From contig JAGXHO010000013.1 in the NCBI GenBank assembly GCA_024636105.1, forward strand, positions 1 to 11,599: a DNA stretch of 11,599 bases, in the 5' to 3' direction. Positions within the stretch are counted from its first letter, which is position 1; every line of letters begins with the position of its first letter. Origin of the DNA: Trueperaceae bacterium. GTDB taxonomy: Bacteria > Deinococcota > Deinococci > Deinococcales > Trueperaceae. The notes under the pieces were generated by a model. That model saw nothing but the letters and a program-made list of their open reading frames with translations. It had not been told where the DNA came from and did not search any database. The position numbers and the translations under genes were made by a program. Of this stretch, positions 6,655 through 11,599 are shown in pieces.

Positions 6655-7107
6655 GTGAGCAGCACCCGGGTGCGACAGCTTCTGGCGGGCAAGCGGACGG
6701 CCGGACCGGTCTGGTCCGTCGCGCCGGCCGACACCGTGTTCCACGCTCTCGAGGTCATGGCCGAGCGCAACGTCGGCGCGCTCATCGTGTCCGAGGACGG
6801 CCGCCTCGTCGGCATGATGTCGGAGCGCGATTACGCGCGAAAGGTCATCCTCAAGGGGTTGGCATCGCGCGAGACCGCCGTCGGCGACGTGATGACGCGC
6901 GAGGTGGTCACCGTAGGCCCCGATCACACCGTCGACGACTGCATGCAGCGCATGACCGAAGGACGCTTCCGACATCTGCCGGTGGTCGAGGACGACCGGG
7001 TCGTCGGGATCGTCTCGATCGGCGACCTGGTGGCGGCGATCATCGCCGAGCAGGCGTTCGAGATCGAGCAGCTCCAGGGCTACATCAGCGGGTCGGGCGG
7101 GCACTGA
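6655..7107 (+). CDS. Tandem CBS-domain protein
   Basis: A 150-residue cytoplasmic protein made of one CBS pair (Bateman module) and nothing else. CBS1 spans about 18-72 with VGMMSERDYARKV (52-64), and CBS2 spans about 79-133 with VMTREVVTVGPD (79-90) and GIVSIGDLV (118-126). The S-x-R-D and S-x-G-D positions are those that usually hold the ribose/phosphate of adenine nucleotides such as AMP, ATP or NAD. The tail EIEQLQGYISG (136-146) is common in stand-alone CBS proteins of proteobacteria and relatives. The partner it regulates is unknown. It has its own strong ribosome binding site and a 164-base spacer after the exporter operon, so it is probably transcribed separately; TACGAT at 6561-6566 is a weak -10 candidate. 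GTG 6655 is chosen from the ribosome binding site and the domain start. Confidence 0.88.
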   Translation: MSSTRVRQLLAGKRTAGPVWSVAPADTVFHALEVMAERNVGALIVSEDGRLVGMMSERDYARKVILKGLASRETAVGDVMTREVVTVGPDHTVDDCMQRMTEGRFRHLPVVEDDRVVGIVSIGDLVAAIIAEQAFEIEQLQGYISGSGGH

Positions 7108-7145
7108 CCTCCGGGGCGCGGCGTTCGGAGCTTCGCGGGTGCGCG

Positions 7146-7151
7146 TAAGGT
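7146..7151 (+). promoter_or_regulatory. Tentative -10 for the lipoprotein leader
   Basis: TAAGGT fits TANNNT and would give a leader of about 260 bases ahead of the lipoprotein ATG. It lies in a repeat, CGTAAG at 7144-7149 and again at 7154-7159 (10-base period), which could instead be a regulator half-site pair. Low confidence. Confidence 0.2.
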
Positions 7152-7205
7152 CGCCGTAAGTCCGCCTCTGCATGATGGGGTCAAGCCGCACCGTTCGCGT
7201 CGCAT

Positions 7206-7221
7206 CGTCCATCCATGGACG
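7206..7221. promoter_or_regulatory. 7+2+7 inverted repeat in lipoprotein leader
   Basis: CGTCCAT and ATGGACG flank a CC centre as a perfect dyad. A second perfect palindrome, CCGGTACCGG, lies at 7286-7295. They could be operators or leader RNA hairpins; nothing in the sequence tells which. Confidence 0.3.
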
Positions 7222-7322
7222 TCGCGGATCGGTGCCGCCGCTCCAGGAGGTGGGCACGCCGCACGACGCTCGATCGACGGGCAGGCCGGTACCGGTGGTC
7301 CGTCGCCCAGACGCGAACTCCT

Positions 7323-7400
7323 CGACGACAAAGGCACCCCCGCTGCGAGGCGGGTCCGCAAAGCCCGGAACCCCACGCGGGTCGTCCGGCTACCGAATCG
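7323..7400 (+). ncRNA. Candidate GEMM-I (cyclic-di-GMP-I) riboswitch
   Basis: The segment matches the GEMM-I aptamer core by eye. GGCACC (7333-7338) stands where Vc2 has GGCAAA. A 6-bp hairpin CCCGCT-GCGA-GGCGGG (7339-7354) closes with a GNRA tetraloop, as P1b does in Vc2. Then TCCGCAAAGCC (7355-7365) aligns to GACGCAAAGCC, so A7360 corresponds to the intercalating A47 and G7333 to the ligand-contacting G20 (G favours c-di-GMP, A favours cGAMP in this class). A second stem CCGGA/TCCGG (7365-7369 with 7385-7389) is topped by ACCC/GGGT, and the 3' edge CTACCG (7390-7395) resembles the Vc2 TTACCG. A bulged G7384 could make the long-range pair with C7357. The receptor side of P2 is shorter than in Vc2 and the outer P1 pairing is weak. 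It sits 19 bases before a lipoprotein start. Confidence 0.72.
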
Positions 7401-7418
7401 CCCTGAAGGGGACGATTC
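7395..7418 (+). promoter_or_regulatory. Shine-Dalgarno-sequestering hairpin (expression platform)
   Basis: GAATCG (7395-7400) is the perfect complement of CGATTC (7413-7418), which touches the ATG at 7419. Inside, CCC (7401-7403) can pair with GGG within AAGGGG (7406-7411), the only plausible ribosome binding site. The stem's 5' strand starts at the last base of the aptamer, so ligand binding could compete with or stack on it, giving translational control. Confidence 0.55.
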
Positions 7419-8192
7419 ATGAAGCACTTCCGTTGGATGGCGGCCATGGTGGCCGCGACCCTGTTCCTAGCCGCGTGCGGTTCGATGCAGGAAGCAGGCT
7501 TGGATTCCGTACTGAGCGTGTCGACGGTGGCGGACACCACCGTGTTGGAGAGCGACGACGCGGCGCTCTTCGCCGACATGGCCACGGCCGACTACTGGCT
7601 CGGCGAGTCCGGGCCGGGCACCACCTGCTGGGTCGCCCGTGACGTGACGTCGACGACCGACTTCTCGATGTACGAGCCGACGCCGGTCGGGATGTACACC
7701 TGGACGCTCGCCGTCGTGACCAAGTTCGCCCGTGCTGCTGAGGGCGATCTGCCGGCTCAGGTGGGGACGCACTTCCTCTTCCAGGACCCGGCGAATGACG
7801 CCGTGCTCGAAACGGGCGGCTACGACCAGGTCATCCTGTGCAAGGTCGAGAACGAGCCCGAAGAGGAGCCGGAGTGGTGCTCGCCCGGCTTCTGGCGCAA
7901 CAGCCCGATCGCGGCCGGCGAGGCGGCGGCAGCTGGCGGCTACGCATTGAGCGAGTTGTACAGCGCACACTTCGACGCGCTCACCGGGATGAACCAGCGG
8001 ACGCTCGATCGCCTCGGCCTGCCGACCGACCCGACCCTGCAGCAGGTGCTCGACTATCCGCAGGCGTACGGCGGTCCAGCGTTCAATAACGTCGGCGACA
8101 AGTTGAGTGGCGCGCACCCGGACGTGAACTTCACGGGCGAACGCGTCGAGGACAGCTGCCCGCTTTCGGCCGACGCTTCGCGCCGGAGCTGA
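7419..8192 (+). CDS. Secreted lipoprotein with CSPGFWRN C-terminal domain
   Basis: A 257-residue exported lipoprotein. The N-terminus MKHFRWMAAMVAATLFLAAC has the n-, h- and lipobox regions of a signal peptidase II substrate, with LAAC putting the lipidated Cys at 20. After a mature N-terminal region of about 130 residues comes an acidic hinge ENEPEEEPE (144-152) and then a C-terminal domain opening CSPGFWRNSP (154-163) and ending FNNVGDKLSGAHPDVNFTGE (222-241) and EDSCPL (244-249). This CSPG(F/Y)W(K/R)N module recurs in secreted surface proteins of several phyla and has no established function that I know of. Cys70, Cys141, Cys154 and Cys247 may form disulfides. Codon bias is softer than in the exporter genes. 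It is monocistronic between the riboswitch-like leader and the 8222-8259 terminator. ATG 7419 follows AAGGGG with 7-base spacing. Confidence 0.85.
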   Translation: MKHFRWMAAMVAATLFLAACGSMQEAGLDSVLSVSTVADTTVLESDDAALFADMATADYWLGESGPGTTCWVARDVTSTTDFSMYEPTPVGMYTWTLAVVTKFARAAEGDLPAQVGTHFLFQDPANDAVLETGGYDQVILCKVENEPEEEPEWCSPGFWRNSPIAAGEAAAAGGYALSELYSAHFDALTGMNQRTLDRLGLPTDPTLQQVLDYPQAYGGPAFNNVGDKLSGAHPDVNFTGERVEDSCPLSADASRRS

Positions 8193-8221
8193 CGTTCGGT
8201 CCGATTCGATCGCATAGCAAG

Positions 8222-8259
8222 GCAAGATGGGGGACCGCGCGAGCGGTCCCCCATCTTGC
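8222..8259. terminator. Bidirectional terminator, 17-bp perfect stem
   Basis: Bases 8222-8238 pair without mismatch to 8243-8259 around a GCGA tetraloop. The stem lies 29 bases past the lipoprotein stop and 20 bases past the stop of the convergent oxidoreductase operon. Flanking T-rich tracts are short (ATTTC on one side, TTGCT on the other), but the stem is strong enough to serve both strands. Confidence 0.85.
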
Positions 8260-8279
8260 ATTTCGGTTCCGACACAGGG

Positions 8280-8882
8280 TCAGGCTTCGGCAACGAGTGC
8301 CGGTCCCCGCGCTGCGGCCCCCGCCAACCCCGCCCCCCGCGCCAGCGCTTCCTGGTTCGCCCCCAGCAGCCGCCGATGCCGTTCGGGAAGCACGTGCTCC
8401 AGGGTCGTGGCGACGCGCTCGAGGTCGAGCGCCGGCAGCGCCCGTAGGCCCGGGTGGCGGGCGAGGAGGGCGCCGAGCAGCACGACGTTCGTCAGCTTCG
8501 GGTGCCCGAGCTCGGCGGCGACGTCGTCAGCGGGGATGGCGACCACGTCGAGGTCGGTGCGCGCGACCGCGCGGTCGACCAGCGAGGCGTTGACGATCAG
8601 CAGCCCGCCCGGCGCCACCAGCGGCTCGTAGCGGTCGAGCGACGGCAGGTTGAGGGCGATCACCGCCTGCGGGCGGCCGACCACCGGCGAGCCGATCGGG
8701 CCGTCCGCGACGACCACCGTGCAGTTGGCGGTACCGCCGCGCATCTCGGGTCCGTACGAGGGCATCCAGGTCGTCTGGAGCCCGGCGTCGAGCGCCGCAT
8801 GCGCGAGCAGCTGCCCGGCGAACAGGACGCCTTGGCCGCCGAAGCCAGCGATGACGAGGTCGGCCGTGTGGACCTTGCTCAT
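8280..8882 (-). CDS. 2-oxoacid:ferredoxin oxidoreductase, gamma subunit
   Basis: A 200-residue gamma subunit (POR/KorC-type, pfam01558 family) of a 2-oxoacid:ferredoxin oxidoreductase, which oxidatively decarboxylates a 2-oxoacid to the acyl-CoA and reduces ferredoxin. Family marks are [15 protein letters not shown] (13-27), [10 protein letters not shown] (41-50), the NCTVVVAD strand (53-60) and [13 protein letters not shown] (127-139). The C-terminal 15 or so residues are Ala/Gly-rich and unlikely to be structured. ATG 8882 overlaps the TGA of the beta gene as ATGA. It is the last gene of the operon, ending just before the shared terminator. Length is normal for a free-standing gamma subunit, so there is no fusion to alpha here. 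Confidence 0.9.
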   Translation of the reverse strand: MSKVHTADLVIAGFGGQGVLFAGQLLAHAALDAGLQTTWMPSYGPEMRGGTANCTVVVADGPIGSPVVGRPQAVIALNLPSLDRYEPLVAPGGLLIVNASLVDRAVARTDLDVVAIPADDVAAELGHPKLTNVVLLGALLARHPGLRALPALDLERVATTLEHVLPERHRRLLGANQEALARGAGLAGAAARGPALVAEA

Positions 8883-9679
8883 GCCCCCGTCCCTTTCCGG
8901 TCCGCGGGGCGGGCGCGCAGCCCCTCGGGCACCTTGAAGTCGCCCAGCGGGAAGGCCGGCACCATCGCCTCTTCGACCCACTTGAGCGCCTCGTCGGGCT
9001 TCATCCCCCAGTTGGTGGGGCAACTCGAGAGCAGCTCGACCATCGCGAACCCGAGGCCGCGCTGCTGCACCTCGAACGCCTCGCGGATCGCCTTCTTGGC
9101 GCGCCGGATCTGCACCACGTCGTGGAGGCTGCGGCGCACGACGTAAGCGGCGCCGTCGATCTGGGCGAGCAGTTCGCTCATGCGCAGCGGCGCGCCTTGG
9201 GTCGCGAGGTCGCGACCGAGCGGCGAGGAGGAGGTGCGCTGACCCACGAGCGAGGTCGGCGAAGCCTGGCCGCCGGTCATGCCGTAGTTGGCGTTGTTCA
9301 GGAAGAAGACGGTGATCGGCTCGCCGCGCACGGCGGCGTGCAGGATCTCGGCGGCGCCGATCGAGGCCAGGTCGCCGTCGCCCTGGTAGGTGAACACGAG
9401 CTTGTCGGGGGCGACCCGCTTGATGCCGGTCGCCATCGCCGGCGCACGCCCGTGGGCGGCCTGCGCGAAGTCGGTGGCGAAGTAGCGGTAGGCGAAGACC
9501 GAGCAGCCGACCGACGCCACGCCGATGGTGGTGGCGCGCACGCCCAGCTCGTCGATCACCTCGGCGATCAGCCGGTGGCCGATGCCGTGGGTGCAGCCGG
9601 GGCAGTAGTGGGTGGGGACGTCGGTGAGGGCGTCGGGGCGTTCGTAGACCGGGGTGGTCGGGAGGGCGACGGCGTTCAT
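8879..9679 (-). CDS. 2-oxoacid:ferredoxin oxidoreductase, beta (TPP) subunit
   Basis: A 266-residue beta subunit that carries thiamine pyrophosphate and the internal [4Fe-4S] cluster. The TPP/Mg site is GDGDLASIG (100-108) with NNANYG (128-133). Cysteines at 26, 29, 59 and 220 match in order and rough spacing the four cluster ligands of KorB-type subunits; the first pair is in YCPGCTHG, where relatives usually read CPGCGHG. ATG 9679 is preferred over an in-frame ATG at 9706 because GGAGGT (9686-9691) lies 6 bases upstream and because it overlaps the alpha stop codon as ATGA, the same junction used between beta and gamma. Substrate could be 2-oxoglutarate, a branched-chain 2-oxoacid or pyruvate; sequence alone does not settle it. 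Confidence 0.92.
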   Translation of the reverse strand: MNAVALPTTPVYERPDALTDVPTHYCPGCTHGIGHRLIAEVIDELGVRATTIGVASVGCSVFAYRYFATDFAQAAHGRAPAMATGIKRVAPDKLVFTYQGDGDLASIGAAEILHAAVRGEPITVFFLNNANYGMTGGQASPTSLVGQRTSSSPLGRDLATQGAPLRMSELLAQIDGAAYVVRRSLHDVVQIRRAKKAIREAFEVQQRGLGFAMVELLSSCPTNWGMKPDEALKWVEEAMVPAFPLGDFKVPEGLRARPADRKGTGA

Positions 9680-10791
9680 GCGGGCACCTCCTCGGCGCCC
9701 TGCCAAGGGGCGGTGTCGCCGGGAGCGTCGCCGAGCTCGTGGGCGAGGGCTCGGATGGCGTCCTGGATCTCCTCGGGCATCGGCATGACGCCGCCGGTGC
9801 GGCCGAAGAAGCGCACGGGCACGCGCTCGGCGACGATGCGCTGCACGTCCTGGAGCATCTGGCCGGCGTTCATCTCGACGACCAGCACGCCGTCGACGCG
9901 GTCGGCGAGGGCGCGCAGCGCGTCGGTGGGGTACGGGTCGAGGGTGATCGGGCGCAGCAGGCCCACGTCGATGCCCTCGTCCCGCGCGGCGGCGATGGCG
10001 GTCTTGGCGAGCCGGGCCGAGCTCCCGAAGGCGACGACCGCGATCCGGGCGTCCACGAGCCGGTGCTCCTCGACGCGCACCTCGGCGACCTCGATCGCGG
10101 CGTACTTTGCTTGCAGGCGCGCGTTGAAGGCCTCCTCGTCGGCGGGCTCCAAGTGGATCGAGGAGATGAGCCGGGTGGGGCGGTCGGCGGCGCCGGTGAG
10201 CGCCCAGTCCGGGCGCTCGGCCGCTGGCCGCGCCTCCCGCATCGGCGGCAGCTCGGCCCCCTCCATCATCTGCCCCAGGCTGCCGTCGGCGAGGACGACG
10301 ACGAGCGTGCGGTAGCGGTCGGCCAGGTCGAAGGCGAGCACGGTGTGGTCGATCAGCTCCTGGACGGTGGAGGGCTCCAGCACGATCGAGCGGTAGTCGC
10401 CGTGGCCGCCCCCCTTGACCATCTGGAAGTAGTCGCTCTGCGCCGGTGCGATGTTGCCGAGCCCCGGCCCGCCGCGCATGACGTCGACGAGCACGGCCGG
10501 CACCTCGGAGCCGGCCATGTAGCTGATCCCCTCCATCATCAGGCTGACGCCGGGGCTCGAGGACGACGTCATCGCGCGCGCGCCGGCGGCGGCGGCGCCG
10601 TAGACCATGTGGATCGCGGCGACCTCGCTTTCGGCCTGCACGAAGGCGCGCCCGAGCTCGGGCATCCGGGCAGCCATGTGCTCGAGCGCCTCGGTCTGTG
10701 GGGTGATGGGGTAGCCGAAGTAGGCGTCGCAGCCAGCGCGGATCGCGGCCTCGGCGAAGGCGACGTTGCCCTTCAGGAGTTCGATGGCCAT
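9676..10791 (-). CDS. vorB: 2-oxoacid:ferredoxin oxidoreductase, alpha subunit (VorB type)
   Basis: A 371-residue alpha subunit. [17 protein letters not shown] (5-21), [10 protein letters not shown] (25-34), [20 protein letters not shown] (52-71) and [18 protein letters not shown] (74-91) are the N-terminal pyrimidine-binding domain. [18 protein letters not shown] (106-123) and [12 protein letters not shown] (127-138) follow. The C-terminal domain II (about 248-345) contains [10 protein letters not shown] and [12 protein letters not shown]. The pattern matches proteins annotated as 3-methyl-2-oxobutanoate dehydrogenase subunit VorB, but bioinformatic VorB names cover enzymes of untested specificity. 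It starts at ATG 10791, 10 bases after the ferredoxin stop, with GAGGGGG as ribosome binding site, and overlaps the beta start by 4 bases. About 25 residues at the C-terminus look unstructured. Confidence 0.92.
   Translation of the reverse strand: MAIELLKGNVAFAEAAIRAGCDAYFGYPITPQTEALEHMAARMPELGRAFVQAESEVAAIHMVYGAAAAGARAMTSSSSPGVSLMMEGISYMAGSEVPAVLVDVMRGGPGLGNIAPAQSDYFQMVKGGGHGDYRSIVLEPSTVQELIDHTVLAFDLADRYRTLVVVLADGSLGQMMEGAELPPMREARPAAERPDWALTGAADRPTRLISSIHLEPADEEAFNARLQAKYAAIEVAEVRVEEHRLVDARIAVVAFGSSARLAKTAIAAARDEGIDVGLLRPITLDPYPTDALRALADRVDGVLVVEMNAGQMLQDVQRIVAERVPVRFFGRTGGVMPMPEEIQDAIRALAHELGDAPGDTAPWQGAEEVPA
9686..9691 (-). promoter_or_regulatory. Ribosome binding site fixing the beta-subunit start
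   Basis: GGAGGT on the minus strand, 6 bases before ATG 9679, lies inside the last codons of the alpha gene. It argues against the longer in-frame start at 9706. Confidence 0.6.
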
Positions 10792-10801
10792 GAGCGCCCC
10801 C

Positions 10802-11026
10802 TCACCCGAGCCGCTCGCGGTAGACGGTGATGCCGGCCTCGGGGCAGATGGTGGCGCACAGTTCGCAGCCGGTGCAGGCGCCCTCGGGGTCGTCGAGTTC
10901 GATGGGGTGCACGCCGCGGGCGTTGAAGCGATCCTCCGCCACCCGCAACAATCCTTTGGGGCACACCGGGATGCACAGGGCGCACCCCTTGCAGAGCGAC
11001 GCGTCGACCGTCACGGTGCCGTTCAT
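10802..11026 (-). CDS. 2x[4Fe-4S] ferredoxin, delta subunit of oxidoreductase
   Basis: A 74-residue ferredoxin with two complete cluster motifs: [12 protein letters not shown] (Cys12, 15, 18, 22) and [12 protein letters not shown] (Cys51, 54, 57, 61). Each fourth Cys is followed by Pro, as usual. The insert between the two motifs (about 24-50) is longer than in clostridial ferredoxins and typical of the delta subunits of 2-oxoacid oxidoreductases. It should pass electrons from the beta-subunit cluster to a free ferredoxin. It is the first gene of the four-gene operon (delta-alpha-beta-gamma). GGAGGG at 11032-11037 ends 5 bases before ATG 11026. A TAGCCT hexamer on the minus strand at 11053-11058 is a possible -10, giving a short leader. 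Confidence 0.92.
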   Translation of the reverse strand: MNGTVTVDASLCKGCALCIPVCPKGLLRVAEDRFNARGVHPIELDDPEGACTGCELCATICPEAGITVYRERLG

Positions 11027-11052
11027 GCGGTCCCTCCGTCCTTGGTGCCCTC

Positions 11053-11058
11053 AGGCTA
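11053..11058 (-). promoter_or_regulatory. Candidate -10 of the oxidoreductase operon
   Basis: TAGCCT on the minus strand would start transcription near 11046, leaving about 20 bases of leader with GGAGGG before the ferredoxin ATG. No -35 is clear. It diverges from the yceH promoter within a 97-base spacer. Confidence 0.3.
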
Positions 11059-11111
11059 CGCGTGCGAAGGCGGGCGGTGTGTCCCAGCGAGCGGCGGGCC
11101 GAAGGCGCGCG

Positions 11112-11117
11112 TAGAAT
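11112..11117 (+). promoter_or_regulatory. -10 hexamer of yceH, leaderless
   Basis: TAGAAT ends 6 bases before ATG 11124, and no Shine-Dalgarno sequence intervenes. It is the best match to TATAAT (4 of 6) among the leaderless candidates in the window. Confidence 0.55.
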
Positions 11118-11123
11118 GCCGCC

Positions 11124-11599
11124 ATGCCGCTCTCCGACGTCGAGGTGCGGGTGTTGGGCGTGCTCGCCGAGAAGGAGCGCACCACCCCCGAGACCTACCC
11201 GCTGTCTACCGGCGCGCTGCACACCGGCTGCAACCAGCGCACCAACCGCGACCCCGTGACCGACCTGCACCTGCGCGAGGTGACCGAGGCGCTGCAGCGC
11301 TTGCGCGATCGCGGCCTCGCGACGACGGTGCAGGAGGTGTCCGACCGCGTGCCCAAGCACCGGCACCTGCTCGCGCGCGCGCTCGACGTCGACGACCGCG
11401 AGCTGGCCCTGGTCGCCGTGCTGATGCTGCGCGGCGCGCAGACGCCCGGTGAGTTGCGCACCCGCACCGAGCGGTACGTCCACTTCGTGGACGTGCCGGC
11501 GGTCGCGGCCGTGCTGGAGCGGCTCGCGGCGCGGAGCGTGGCGCTGGTGCGCTGCCTCGGCCGCGCCCCCGGCCAGAGCCAGGACCGCTGGGTGCACAC
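11124..11599 (+). CDS. yceH: YceH family protein (UPF0502/DUF480), 3' end missing
   Basis: The first 158 residues of a YceH family protein are present; the gene continues past the right edge, so the stop is not seen (full-length relatives are a little over 200 residues). The family signature is clear: VRVLGVLAEKERTTPETYPL (8-27), then ALHTGCNQRTNRDPV (31-45) and the second unit with MLRGAQTPGELRTRTERY (101-118). Structures in this family are two tandem winged helices, so a nucleic-acid or protein interaction role is likely, but the cellular function is not established. The start is fixed by the TAGAAT hexamer 6 bases upstream and by homology beginning at residue 4. It is transcribed divergently from the oxidoreductase operon. 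Confidence 0.9.
   Translation, partial: MPLSDVEVRVLGVLAEKERTTPETYPLSTGALHTGCNQRTNRDPVTDLHLREVTEALQRLRDRGLATTVQEVSDRVPKHRHLLARALDVDDRELALVAVLMLRGAQTPGELRTRTERYVHFVDVPAVAAVLERLAARSVALVRCLGRAPGQSQDRWVH

Noticed and set aside
8454..10830. Several 230-400-codon plus-strand frames opposite the oxidoreductase operon
   Set aside because: They are GC-rich antisense shadows without ribosome binding sites; the minus-strand products are full, conserved proteins.
10766..11452. Plus-strand frame overlapping the ferredoxin gene and yceH
   Set aside because: It is antisense to the ferredoxin, whose eight cluster cysteines are intact, and out of frame with yceH.
1..11599. CRISPR array, tRNA, rRNA, insertion sequence or phage attachment site
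   Set aside because: I found no regularly spaced repeats, no tRNA cloverleaf, no transposase or integrase, and no terminal inverted repeats with target duplications.

Overview
This window comes from a GC-rich bacterium. Most genes have strong G/C preference at third codon positions, several use GTG starts, and several have a TANNNT -10 hexamer only 5-6 bases before the ATG, which is a leaderless-transcript layout. That combination fits Deinococcota (for example a Trueperaceae-like lineage) or Actinomycetota. The sequence alone does not decide between them, and no rRNA, tRNA or other taxonomic marker is present.

Layout, left to right. (1) 1-1398 is compositionally softer. It holds a 47-codon ORF with a good leaderless start but a degenerate tail, an unrecognised eight-helix membrane protein on the minus strand, and about 320 bases with no convincing gene. 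(2) 1399-3227, minus strand, is a translationally coupled pair: a trans-3-hydroxy-L-proline dehydratase (proline racemase fold, second catalytic Cys replaced by Thr) followed by a class I SAM-dependent methyltransferase. (3) 3325-6490, plus strand, is an ABC-2 exporter operon of one ATPase and two paralogous permeases, joined by two 4-base GTGA overlaps. (4) 6655-7107 is a stand-alone two-CBS-domain protein. (5) 7108-8192 is a long leader and a secreted lipoprotein. The leader ends in what I read as a GEMM-I (cyclic-di-GMP-I) riboswitch followed by a hairpin that buries the ribosome binding site. The lipoprotein carries a CSPGFWRN C-terminal domain. (6) 8222-8259 is a perfect 17-bp terminator stem between convergent units. 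(7) 8280-11026, minus strand, is a four-gene operon for a 2-oxoacid:ferredoxin oxidoreductase of the VorB type (ferredoxin, alpha, beta, gamma). (8) From 11124 a divergent YceH (UPF0502/DUF480) gene runs off the right edge.

The most interesting part is 7323-8192. It looks like a second-messenger-controlled switch on the translation of a cell-surface lipoprotein of unknown function. The aptamer aligns by eye to the V. cholerae Vc2 core from the ligand-contacting G20 through the CAAAGCC block without an indel, and its 3' end abuts a Shine-Dalgarno-sequestering stem. The other modules (amino-acid-derivative catabolism, 2-oxoacid oxidation, drug/lipid-type export) are recognisable families with some local oddities, listed under findings.
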